Shown one piece after another: positions 8,608 through 16,152 of a stretch of DNA of 16,929 nt. The notes beneath the pieces were generated by a model. It searched no databases. It was not told the origin of the DNA and saw only the letters and a list, made by a program, of their open reading frames with translations. Origin of the DNA: Hyphomicrobiales bacterium (GTDB lineage: Bacteria; Pseudomonadota; Alphaproteobacteria; Rhizobiales; Beijerinckiaceae); assembly GCA_015655535.1 (NCBI GenBank), contig JAATEW010000448.1, positions 1 through 16,929 of the forward strand, read 5' to 3'. The first letter of the stretch is position 1. Each line of letters opens with the position of its first letter. The position numbers and the translations under genes were made by a program.

Positions 8608-8731
8608 GCCTCGCTCGAGGACTTCGCCCCCAGCTTGAGCGAGGCAATAGATTCCGCCTTTCGAGCACGAAGAGATTTTAAGACCAAATCTCTATTGAGA
8701 GCCGCCCAGCGCACCAGCCGGGCGGCTTTTG
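8608..8731 (+). ncRNA. Candidate small RNA with three stem-loops
   Basis: Three perfect inverted repeats follow one another on the + strand in a gene-free stretch. Stem 1 pairs 8608-8616 (GCCTCGCTC) with 8637-8645, a 9-base stem. Stem 2 pairs 8671-8678 (AGAGATTT) with 8686-8693, an 8-base stem with a 7-base loop. Stem 3 pairs 8700-8707 (AGCCGCCC) with 8720-8727 and is followed by TTTT then GC, a terminator-like end. No sensible coding frame accompanies them. The layout fits a free-standing small RNA of roughly 130-200 bases, or a 3' leader structure. It does not show the motifs I would expect of signal recognition particle RNA. The 5' end and promoter could not be placed. Confidence 0.4.
8700..8731 (+). 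terminator. Probable rho-independent terminator
   Basis: An 8-base GC-rich stem (AGCCGCCC at 8700-8707 with GGGCGGCT at 8720-8727) encloses a 12-base loop and runs into a T tract (TTTTG). The T run is on the + strand only. No protein-coding gene on the + strand ends just upstream: the nearest, the histidine kinase, ends about 860 bases earlier. This suggests an unannotated + strand transcript. Confidence 0.6.
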
Positions 8732-8945
8732 CTTAGGCGGCGTTAGATGGGCCGCTTTATATTGAGCTGCGGCAATTTCATTTTTGCGCTCCCCCCGGAT
8801 AAAATGGCAAACAGCCCGAAAAAGGGAGCGCGTGCCCCACGAGACATGGTCCCATCCTTGCGTGCGGCCCAGCTCGGAGCCTCCATTCGATCGTGGAAAG
8901 CCGCCCATCCAAACCTCAAAAGGCAAATCATCGGGACTTCTGTTC

Positions 8946-9221
8946 ATGGACAAGATTCGTAACTATCGCGATCCGAAAATCACCACGCCCGGCGATATCC
9001 CGCTGTCGGAAGCCGGAAAGCTCAAGACCCATCCCGCGGTGATCGCGGCGATCAATGCGGTCGCCAGCGAACGGCGCCCGGCGCGCGTGCTGTTCCAGGC
9101 GCCGACGGGGACCGAATGCGATCATATCGTCATGGCGCTGGAAGAATATATCCACTTCAAGGATTTCGAAGCGACCGAGGATGGCGTTTATCAATGGGGC
9201 GCAGACGAAATCCGCATATGA
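8946..9221 (+). CDS. Small hypothetical protein
   Basis: This 91-residue protein is not one I recognise. From the ATG at 8946 it reads 'MDKIRNYRDPKITTPGDIPL' and ends 'VYQWGADEIRI'. It has no signal peptide, membrane segment or cysteine-rich motif other than a lone Cys in 'TGTECDHIV'. Codon choice is GC-rich at third positions, like the neighbouring real genes. The open frame extends upstream to 8784, but that part is arginine- and proline-rich and looks non-coding. A GGGA about 10 bases upstream is the only ribosome-binding-like sequence. It may form an operon with the small gene starting at 9302. Confidence 0.6.
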   Translation: MDKIRNYRDPKITTPGDIPLSEAGKLKTHPAVIAAINAVASERRPARVLFQAPTGTECDHIVMALEEYIHFKDFEATEDGVYQWGADEIRI

Positions 9222-9301
9222 CTTGAACGGGGATGATCGTATCGCGCCGATTCTTGCATTAAAAGACGGCGAACGACATCAACCCTCACAGGCCCTACCT
9301 C

Positions 9302-9613
9302 GTGTCCAAGCCCGAACTCGACGACTATATGGATCTGTTCCGCCGCTACGGAAAAGATTTCGGCGATGCCTATCTCGAACCCGAAGACGAGCGCTTCCGG
9401 TTTCTCTTCGACCAGATCTTGCGGCTGCTCGCGCAGCCCTCCGCCTTCAATCTCACGCTGCCCGAGCCGTTCCGCACCACGGCCTATCGCTATCTCGCCG
9501 GCGACGAGGCGACGATTGCACATATGAAAGTGGTCGAGAACCGCCATTTCATGCTGAGCGACGTCTACGACTATCTGCATCTCATCGATAAGATGGGCAA
9601 TCCGAAGCAGTGA
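9302..9613 (+). CDS. Small hypothetical protein
   Basis: This 103-residue acidic, aromatic-rich protein is unrecognised. It contains 'DYMDLFRRYGKDFGDAYLE' and 'YDYLHLIDKMGNPKQ', is probably helical, and has no export signal. The GTG at 9302 is the likely start. About eleven plausible codons ('NDINPHRPYL') precede it in frame after a TAA at 9260, but no ATG, GTG or TTG lies among them. An AGG 9 bases before the GTG may serve as ribosome binding site. It follows the 91-residue gene by 80 bases in the same direction. Its role is unknown. Confidence 0.6.
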   Translation: MSKPELDDYMDLFRRYGKDFGDAYLEPEDERFRFLFDQILRLLAQPSAFNLTLPEPFRTTAYRYLAGDEATIAHMKVVENRHFMLSDVYDYLHLIDKMGNPKQ

Positions 9614-9647
9614 AATGCTGGCTTAGCCGTCGTCCCTCAGGCCCGGG

Positions 9648-9659
9648 CGTCATGCGCGG
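9648..9659. repeat. Short copy of the palindromic element arm
   Basis: CGTCATGCGCGG at 9648-9659 is identical to 14570-14581, the left arm of the palindromic element downstream of polA. It sits just after the 103-residue gene. The matching second arm was not found nearby, so this is probably a remnant. Confidence 0.4.
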
Positions 9660-9667
9660 AACGCACC

Positions 9668-9856
9668 TCAGTTCGGGTTCGCCGGTTTCGGCGGCACGGG
9701 TTGCTGCGGCTGCGCCGGTTTGGTCTTGGAGGTGCCGCTGTAATCCATATTCATCGTGTCGCCGATCATTGTCCGCTCATGTTCGAATGCCAAGATATGT
9801 GCCGTCTTGGCATAAGTCGGGGCAAGGCTCAATAAGGCGTCAATCCGGCAGCACAT
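9668..9856 (-). CDS. Possible small proline-rich ORF at the end of the MFS gene
   Basis: An open frame of 62 codons starts inside the last codons of the transporter gene and runs 172 bases past its stop. Its C-terminus is unusually rich in proline, lysine and glutamine ('KTKPAQPQQPVPPKPANPN'), which is unlike random shadow sequence. A shorter start at an internal ATG ('MIGDTMNMDYSG') would give about 33 residues. It also contains a perfect hairpin (9787-9813), which argues that part of it is untranslated 3' sequence. No function can be assigned. Confidence 0.25.
   Translation of the reverse strand: MCCRIDALLSLAPTYAKTAHILAFEHERTMIGDTMNMDYSGTSKTKPAQPQQPVPPKPANPN
9787..9813. repeat. Perfect 9-bp hairpin after the MFS gene
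   Basis: ATGCCAAGA (9787-9795) pairs perfectly with TCTTGGCAT (9805-9813) around a 9-base loop. It lies 27-53 bases beyond the transporter stop on its transcript. Neither side has a T run, so it is not a classical intrinsic terminator, but it may protect the 3' end of the mRNA. Confidence 0.5.
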
Positions 9857-11141
9857 GGCCCTTGGTTTCGAGCGCCAAGGGCACGATGAGAATGCCTATG
9901 CCGAAGGCGATCGCGGTCAGTGCCACAGGGTAGCCGAGCGTCCCCCATTGCAACACCGTCGCGCCGAGCAGGAAGTTTACTCCGGCGCCGATGAACCGCC
10001 CGAACGATGTCGCGAAGGCAAAGGCCGTCGCGCGCACCCGCGTTTCATATTGCTCCGGCAGCCAGAGGCTGAAGGCCGCGAAATTACCGCCGCCGAACCC
10101 TAAAAAGAAGAGCACGATGATGAATGGCACAAGCCCCTTTTCGAGATAGAAGGCCCAGCCGAAGGCGGCAACGATCGTCACCATCATGATCGCGAAATAG
10201 ACCGCGAGCGACGACTTGCGGCCGATCTTCTCGGCCAGCACGGGGAAGGCGAGGCAGCCCAAAATCGTGCCGATCGATAAGACGCCGGTTCCGGACGAGA
10301 CGATGCGCACGACGTCCTGCCCCTCGAAGCCGGCCTTTTTGGCAAGCTGCGTCAAGGCCGCCGGCTCGTAGACAGCGCCGGCCCACAGCCCGATGATCGC
10401 GATCGCCAGAAGCGCCGCGTTGACGATCGTGCGCTTCAGATATTTCGAATTGAAGATCTCAACCAAAGGCTGAACGCGTTTCGCATCGGCTTCCTGGGCT
10501 TTCCAGCGCGCCGGCTCCTTCACCTTGGCGAGCGTGAACAAGGCGACGACGATCGGCGCTATGCCGCAGAGGAACATGGCACGCCAACCATAGGCAGCCC
10601 CCACAGTGAAATTCAAAGCCGCGGCAACGAAGAAGCCACAATAATAGCCCGTCTGCAAATAGCCCGCGCCCATCTTGCGCCGGTCTTCCGGCCAGGCTTC
10701 GGCGACATAGGTTCCAGCCATCGCCCATTCGCCGCCAATGCCGACGCCGGCCAGAAAGCGGAACAAGGCAAGCTGCCAGACCTGATCGGCAAAGACCGCG
10801 GCGCCGGTAAAGATCGAATACATGATGATGGTGGCCGCCATCGTCTTGGTGCGTCCGAAGCGGTCGGCGATCGGCCCCCAGATGAAGGAACAGCCCCAGC
10901 CCACAAGAAAGACGGCGAAGAGGATCGAACCGGCAAAGCCTATATTGGCAGGCGTGGCCGCATAGCCGGATTTCGGCAGAAGCTCCGTCAGCGCCGGCGC
11001 GAGAACGATGGCATAGATGAAGGAATCCATGCCATCGAGCATCCAGCCCGTCCAGGCAGACCAGAAGCCGATGATCTGCTGGCGATTGAGCTTGGTATGC
11101 GGGCGAGCGACCGCGTCGCGGGTCCAGACGACCTCTGCCAT
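9840..11141 (-). CDS. MFS transporter (sialate/carboxylate-type proton symporter)
   Basis: This 433-residue protein has the 12-segment layout of the major facilitator superfamily in the inner membrane. The N-terminal 'DGMDSFIYA' (D36, D39) and 'RFLAGVGIGGEWAMAGTYVAE' (about 128-148, E138) resemble proton symporters for organic or sugar acids (SHS/AAHS-like). The loop motif A is 'GPIADRFGRTKT' (89-100). A second 'EKIGRKSS' motif follows in the C-terminal half. The substrate cannot be read from sequence; a monocarboxylate or aromatic/sugar acid is plausible. AGAGGGGAT lies upstream of the ATG at 11139-11141. The gene is divergent from polA and stands alone. Confidence 0.88.
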   Translation of the reverse strand: MAEVVWTRDAVARPHTKLNRQQIIGFWSAWTGWMLDGMDSFIYAIVLAPALTELLPKSGYAATPANIGFAGSILFAVFLVGWGCSFIWGPIADRFGRTKTMAATIIMYSIFTGAAVFADQVWQLALFRFLAGVGIGGEWAMAGTYVAEAWPEDRRKMGAGYLQTGYYCGFFVAAALNFTVGAAYGWRAMFLCGIAPIVVALFTLAKVKEPARWKAQEADAKRVQPLVEIFNSKYLKRTIVNAALLAIAIIGLWAGAVYEPAALTQLAKKAGFEGQDVVRIVSSGTGVLSIGTILGCLAFPVLAEKIGRKSSLAVYFAIMMVTIVAAFGWAFYLEKGLVPFIIVLFFLGFGGGNFAAFSLWLPEQYETRVRATAFAFATSFGRFIGAGVNFLLGATVLQWGTLGYPVALTAIAFGIGILIVPLALETKGHVLPD

Positions 11142-11470
11142 GTTTCCATCCCCTCTTCGCCGGCTTGTCGCGGCTGATCCTTGCCGCCGGTGTCAACCGG
11201 TCGGTGGTATAAGGTAGGCTAACACGCGAATTGCGCAGAAAACCAGTGGCAAATCACTGTTTTGCCGGACCGTGGCGCAATAAGGGCGCGCCTGGCGCCA
11301 AAGAATTCTTTATGCTGCGGCGCGAATAGAAGAGCGATTGCTTTGAATTCAATGGCGATTACATCTTATGCGAAACCTGCAACGCCACGCGATACCGCTC
11401 GCATTTTCGTTTGACGCATGATCTCTGACGAAAGTCAGATCGAAACCATGCACGAGGAGTTCCATCACCC
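11142..11470. other. Divergent intergenic region between the MFS gene and polA
   Basis: This 329-base region must hold the promoters of both genes; no clear -35/-10 pair was found. Visible structure: a 6-base inverted repeat with a 7-base loop (11248-11266), a 10-base palindrome TTGAATTCAA (11343-11352), and a GNRA-type hairpin at 11424-11439. GAGGAG at 11454-11459 is the probable polA ribosome binding site, 11 bases before the GTG. Confidence 0.5.
11424..11439 (+). promoter_or_regulatory. Small GAAA-loop hairpin in the polA leader
   Basis: TCTGAC (11424-11429) and GTCAGA (11434-11439) close a GAAA loop, a stable GNRA tetraloop form. It lies 31 bases before the presumed polA GTG and 14 bases before its ribosome binding site, so it would be in the mRNA leader. 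A regulatory role is only a possibility. Confidence 0.35.
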
Positions 11471-14400
11471 GTGTCCGCGCTCATCCATCGTCCCGTCTAG
11501 CCGGGAGATCATGTCTTTCTGGTCGATGGCTCGTCCTTCGTCTTTCGTGCCTATTTCCAATCGATCCGGCAGGACGCCAAATATAATTACCGCTCCGACC
11601 GTCTGCCGACGGGCGCCGTGCGGCTGTTTTGCACCAAGCTCTTTCAATTCGTGAAGGACGGTGCCGCCGGTTTCAAGCCGACGCATTTAGGCATCATCTT
11701 CGACAAGTCGGAGAATTCCTTCCGCAAGGAAATCTATCCGGCCTACAAGGGCAATCGCTCCGAACCACCGGAAGATCTGATCCCGCAATTTCCGCTGATG
11801 CGCGCCGCCGTGCGCGCCTTCAACCTGCTGCCGATCGAGCAGGATCGCTACGAAGCCGACGATCTCATCGCGACCTATGCGCGGCAGGCCCGCGACCGCG
11901 GCGCCGACGTGCTCATCATTTCAGCCGACAAGGATCTGATGCAGCTGATCGAGCCGGGCGTCGCCATGTATGATCCGGCCTCGGGCGAAGCCGGCGCCAA
12001 AGGCTCGCGCGAAGAGCGCAAGATCGCGGAAGCCGAGGTCTTCGACTATTTCGGCGTGGCGCCGGACAAGGTCGTCGATGTGCAGGCGCTCGCCGGCGAC
12101 TCGACCGATAATGTGCCGGGCGCGCGCGGCATAGGCATCAAGACCGCCGCGCAGCTCATCAACGAATATGGTGACCTGGATACGCTGTTGGCACGCGCCA
12201 ACGAGATCAAGCAGCCGAAGCGGCGTGAATGCCTGACAAATCCGGAAGCCGTCGAACTCATCCGCGTCTCGCGCGAACTCGTAAGGCTCGTGCGCGATGT
12301 GCAGCTCGAAGTTCCGCTCGACGACCTGGGCCTCGCCATGCCCGAAGGCAAGACGCTCGTTGCCTTTTGCAAGGCGATGGAATTCACGACCATCACCAAG
12401 CGCGCCGCGGAAACCTTCGGCGTCGATGCCAATCTGATCGAGCCCGACCCCGCCTTTGTCGGCCAGGCCGGCTGGCGCGGCCGCAATGGCGAGGCCATGG
12501 AAGCGGCGGCGGAACCGCTCGTCTTGACGGCGGAGGCCTCGGATACCGCAGCTCCCTCAGGCGAGGCCGCCGTGCCGAAAGGCCCGAAGCGCAACGCGCG
12601 TTATGGCGAGCCCGTCGCGCCGGCCATCATCGCCTCGGGCCCCGGCCATCTCGCCGCGACGCGCGCCGAGGCCATGCGCGCTCTGCCGTTCGATCATAAA
12701 GCCTATGAGACCATCACCGATCTCATGCAGCTCGATTCATATCTCGCGACCGCGCGCGACAGGGGCTTGATCGCGGTCGATACCGAGACGACATCGCTCG
12801 ATCCGATGGTGGCCGATCTCGTCGGCATTTCGCTTTGTTCGGCACCCGGCCGTGCCTGCTACATTCCGCTTGGCCATATCGGCGAAGGCGCGACCGACCT
12901 CTTCGGCGGCGGCAATCTGGTCGCCGGCCAACTTTCGGCCGATGCCGTTTTCGCGCATCTGAAGCCGATCCTTGAAGATCAAAGCGTGCTCAAGATCGCG
13001 CATAATATGAAATATGATTGGCTGATCTTCAAGCAGCATGGCATCGAGGTTTCGCCGCTCGAAGATACTCTGCTTTTGTCTTATGTGCTCGACGCCGGCC
13101 GCACCGATCACGGTATGGATGTGCTAGCTGAAAAATACTTCGGCCATAAGCCGATTTCCTTTGCGCAGGTCGCTGGTTCCGGCCGCACATTCATCGGCTT
13201 TGCCCGCGTGCCGATCGACAAGGCGACGGAATATGCGGCCGAGGATGCCGATGTTGCCTTGCGGCTTTGGGAGGTGTTGAAGCCGCGATTGCCGGCCGAA
13301 TCCATGTCGCGCGTCTATGAAGGGCTCGAACGGCCGATGATCGATACGCTCGCGCGCATGGAGCGGCGCGGTGTCTCGATCGATCGCGCCATTCTCTCGC
13401 GGCTCTCGGGCGAATTTGCCCAGGACATGGCGCGGCTCGAGGCCGAGATTTTCGAACTCGCGGGCGAAGCCTTCAATCTCGGCTCGCCGAAACAATTGGG
13501 CGATATTCTCTTCGGCAAAATGGGCCTGTCCGGCGCCAAGAAAACCGCGACGGGGGCTTGGTCGACGGCCGCCGGCGTGCTCGAAGACCTCGCCGAACAG
13601 GGCAATCCTTTCGCCAGACTGATCCTGGATTGGCGGCAGCTTTCCAAGCTGAAATCGACCTATACGGATGCGCTGCCGTCTTACGTCAATCCCTCGACGC
13701 ATCGCGTCCATACATCCTATGCGCTCGCCGCGACGACGACGGGACGGCTGTCGTCCTCCGAGCCGAATTTGCAGAATATTCCGGTGCGCAACGAGGCGGG
13801 TCGCAAGATCCGCAAGGCCTTTATCGCGAGCGAGGGCCATAAATTGGTTTCCGCCGATTATTCGCAGATCGAACTCAGATTGCTTGCGCATATCGCCGAC
13901 ATCCCGCAATTGAAGGCGGCATTCGCGCAAGGCCACGACATTCATGCGATGACCGCGTCGGAAATGTTCGGCGTGCCGGTCGAAGGCATGCCGTCCGATG
14001 TGCGGCGTCGCGCCAAGGCGATCAATTTCGGCATCATCTATGGCATTTCGGCTTTCGGCCTCGCCAATCAGCTCGGCATTCCGCGCGAGGAGGCGGGCGC
14101 CTATATCAAGAAATATTTCGAACGCTTTCCCGGCATTCGCGCCTATATGGACGAGACGAAAAAATTCTGCCGCGAGAACGGCTATGTCGCCACGATTTTC
14201 GGGCGCAAATGCCATTATCCGCGCATCACCGCCTCAAACCCGTCCGAGCGCGCGTTCAACGAACGCGCCGCGATCAATGCGCCAATTCAAGGCTCCGCTG
14301 CCGACATCATCCGCCGCGCCATGGTGCGCATGGACGAAGCTCTGGAGAAAGCCAATCTCTCCGCGCAAATGCTGCTGCAGGTACATGACGAACTCGTGTT

Positions 14401-14542
14401 CGAAGTACCGGATAACGAGGTCGATGCGACGATCGATCTCGTGCGCCGCGTGATGGTTGATGCGCCGCATCCGGCTTTGGCGCTATCCGTGCCTTTGCAG
14501 GTCGACGCCAAGGCTGCGCAGAACTGGGACGAGGCGCATTAG
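11471..14542 (+). CDS. polA: DNA polymerase I, with an in-frame amber at codon 10
   Basis: DNA polymerase I for Okazaki-fragment maturation and repair. The full frame is 1023 codons from GTG 11471 (GAGGAG upstream). The 5'-nuclease domain shows 'FLVDGSSFVFRAYF' (Asp19), 'YEADD' (E128, D130, D131) and 'GDSTDNVPGARGIGIKTA'. The 3'-5' exonuclease is intact: D437/E439, D516, Y588/D592. The polymerase domain has motif A Asp796 ('SADYSQIELR'), the O-helix R845, K849, F853, Y857, and motif C H972/D973 ('QVHDELV'). Codon 10 is TAG (11498-11500). After it, no ATG, GTG or TTG occurs in frame until GTG 11618. A product from there (974 residues) would lack the first 49 codons, including the first metal-binding Asp of the 5' nuclease, while keeping Klenow-type activities. 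Terminal stop is TAG. Nonsense mutation, readthrough or sequence error cannot be told apart here. Confidence 0.93.
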
Positions 14543-14547
14543 CATTA

Positions 14548-14704
14548 TCCAGTTAAGATGCTCTCTCGGCGTCATGCGCGGGCTTGACCGGCGCATCCAG
14601 GCGCCCGCCATTCAAAACTTACCCATTCGAAGTTTCATTTGGAATGCGTAACTGGACAGATTCGGTTTCGTGCCTGAATGCACTGGTCAAGCCCGAACAT
14701 GACG
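14548..14704. repeat. Palindromic intergenic element downstream of polA
   Basis: Twenty-base arms at 14570-14589 and 14685-14704 are inverted repeats with only 2 mismatches (CGTCATGCGCGGGCTTGACC against the complement of the right arm). A further perfect 8-base inverted pair, TCCAGTTA at 14548-14555 and TAACTGGA at 14649-14656, is interleaved with them. The 'GGGCTTGACC ... GGTCAAGCCC' core resembles dispersed palindromes of alphaproteobacterial genomes. It fills the gap between polA and the kinase gene and may act as a shared 3' structure. A short copy of one arm is at 9648-9659. Confidence 0.7.
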
Positions 14705-14733
14705 TGCCCTAAGTTCAAGCAAGGCTGTTCGTA

Positions 14734-15324
14734 ATGTCTGAGAAGCCATTTGTCCTCGGCCTATCGGGCGTGCCGGGCTCCGGCAAGTCCACGCTGCTGA
14801 AGCTGCTGCTGCGCGACTTCAATACCGCGCAAGCCGTCTATTACGACCGCTTCGATCCCGGCATGAATGATGCGCAGATTTGCGATTGGGTTGCGCGAAA
14901 CGGCGATCCGAATGAACTCGCTTTCGCAGGCCTTATTCATGAACTCACGCGCCTGACGCAAGTTCAAACCGCGGCGCCGCAACGGCCGCTCGTCTTTTTC
15001 GAAACCGCCTTCGGACGCGTCCATAAGACGACCGGCGCCTTCATCGATTTCCTCGTCTGGATCGATACGCCGCTGGAGATCGCTCTATCGCGCGCGAGCC
15101 TCGTGTTTCTCGCCGCGCAACGCAATCAAAGGCCCGAGGGCGCGTCCGAATTCATAGCATGGATGACGCGCTATATGCAGGATTATCCCATGCTGCGCCG
15201 GATGTATCTCGCCTGGAACGAAAAGATGGCATAGACAGCCGATTTGATCCTCGACGGCACAGAGCCCGCCGAGGCTTTGGCCGCCTCCGTCAAGACGGCA
15301 CTCGCCGCGCACGGATTGGAATAG
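14734..15324 (+). CDS. P-loop kinase-like ATP-binding protein, interrupted by an in-frame amber codon
   Basis: A small cytoplasmic P-loop nucleotide-binding protein of the uridine-kinase-like type. Walker A is GVPGSGKS (residues 12-19, in 'LGLSGVPGSGKSTLLK'); 'LVFFETAFGRVHKTTGAFID' and 'VWIDTPLEIALSRA' look like the Walker B and lid/nucleoside-binding parts. The exact substrate is unknown. Codon 167 is TAG (15232-15234) right after 'AWNEKMA'; the same frame then continues 'TADLILDGTEPAEALAASVK' and on to a second TAG at 15322-15324, total 196 codons. The 'ADLILDGT' tail is the typical final strand of such kinases, so the protein was probably full length in the recent past. The 166-residue shorter form keeps the ATP site and might still fold. 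The ATG at 14734 has AAGCAAGG upstream. Confidence 0.75.
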
Positions 15325-15357
15325 CGAGGTGACGCGTATGCGCCGCCAATTACGACA

Positions 15358-15468
15358 TCAACAGAATGGGCTGCCGCCGGGCTCCACCGCTACATTGACG
15401 AGCGTCGCGAAGGGCTCGCCAAGCGCGTCATAGGGCGCCGGTATGCTTTCCCGCATAGCTTCGGTCAT
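15358..15468 (-). CDS. Possible 36-residue small protein
   Basis: A short frame from the ATG at 15466-15468 reads 'MTEAMRESIPAPYDALGEPF' and ends '...NVAVEPGGSPFC'. Its composition is protein-like, and a GAGG lies a few bases upstream of the start. It is divergent from the exported-protein gene at 15574 and fills the gap after the kinase gene. The frame is also open far upstream, overlapping the exported-protein gene, which weakens the case. I recognise no family. Confidence 0.25.
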   Translation of the reverse strand: MTEAMRESIPAPYDALGEPFATLVNVAVEPGGSPFC

Positions 15469-15573
15469 AAGGGCCTCTGTCAGATGAACGCGAATAAACT
15501 TGCCTGATCGGACAAAGCATTTAAGAGGCTGCTTTAACGACAAAACGAAACCGCGAAAGGAGGAAATCTGTCC

Positions 15574-16152
15574 ATGACCAAGAGCTCTCTGTCCGGCCGC
15601 CGCTTGCCTCTCAGATCTTGGCCGGTTTTCGCCGCCGGTGTCGGCTTGGCCCTCATTCTGCCATTCGCCGCCGCGGCCGCGCCGGACCCCACCTGTGAGC
15701 CTATGTTCACGGCCATCACGAAATTGCTGCAGACGCCCAATCATCAATATATGAGCCAGAGCTCTGCCACATATGCATTGCAGAATGGCGGCAAAATGCG
15801 GTCGAGCGAGAGCATTTCGACGAGCGATACGTCCTACGTCAAGATCAACGATCAGTGGCGAAAAGTGCCCTTCACGCCGCAGGACCTGATGAAACAGGAA
15901 GAGGAAAGCCGGAAGAACTCCAACGAAATCTGTCATTTCCTGCGTGACGACTCGAGCGAAGGCGAGGCGTCCGTCTATGACGCCCATAGCGAGACGGAAG
16001 CGGGCAATTCGGCGGTCCAGATCTGGATTTCAAAGGTTAACGGCCTGCCTTTGCGCGAGGAAATCGACCTCGACCTTAAGGATAAGGGCAAGAGCCATTC
16101 CTCCGTCCGCTTCGATTATGATCACGTCGAGCCGCCAAAAGACGCGAAGTAA
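15574..16152 (+). CDS. Small exported hypothetical protein
   Basis: This 192-residue protein has a clear signal peptide: a basic start (MTKSSLSGRRLPLR), a hydrophobic core to about residue 31 and an alanine-rich cleavage site near residues 34-36. The mature part is periplasmic, hydrophilic and charged, with two cysteines (C41 and C120) that could form a disulfide. 'TSDTSYVKINDQWRKVPFT' and 'ISKVNGLPLREEIDLDLKDK' resemble the beta-strand pattern of outer-membrane-lipoprotein-carrier-like folds, but I cannot assign a family. There is no lipobox. A near-perfect ribosome binding site, AAAGGAGG (15556-15563), supports the ATG at 15574 and suggests strong translation. The gene ends in TAA and appears monocistronic. 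Confidence 0.8.
   Translation: MTKSSLSGRRLPLRSWPVFAAGVGLALILPFAAAAAPDPTCEPMFTAITKLLQTPNHQYMSQSSATYALQNGGKMRSSESISTSDTSYVKINDQWRKVPFTPQDLMKQEEESRKNSNEICHFLRDDSSEGEASVYDAHSETEAGNSAVQIWISKVNGLPLREEIDLDLKDKGKSHSSVRFDYDHVEPPKDAK

Larger units (their letters stand above)
8484..8945. other. Gene-free region with several inverted repeats
   Basis: This 462-base stretch separates the response regulator from a small + strand gene. Frames in it are shadow-like and overlap each other on both strands. Structure visible: a 10-base palindrome GGCTTAAGCC (8543-8552), just upstream of the response regulator start, and a cluster of three stem-loops at 8608-8731, described separately. From 8732 to 8945 nothing convincing is seen. 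Confidence 0.5.

Noticed and set aside
8608..8731. Signal recognition particle RNA
   Set aside because: The conserved GGAAGCAGC-type loop motif is absent.
11511..11513. ATG within the polA N-terminus as an alternative start
   Set aside because: It is out of frame with polA.
13124..14215. 363-codon open frame antisense to polA
   Set aside because: Lies opposite the conserved exonuclease and polymerase motifs; a shadow.
11618..14542. polA starting at GTG 11618 as the normal gene
   Set aside because: The 41 codons before it, from 11501, are conserved Pol I sequence including the first active-site Asp, so the original start is upstream, at GTG 11471.
1107..15324. Complete reassignment of TAG to an amino acid
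   Set aside because: Five genes here end with TAG at natural C-termini, and reading through the moxR terminal TAG would run about 40 codons into the next gene out of frame. Only suppression, mutation or error remain plausible.
15338..15421. 27-codon + strand frame after the kinase gene
   Set aside because: Has a possible ribosome binding site but low-complexity, chance-like sequence overlapping a better frame on the other strand.
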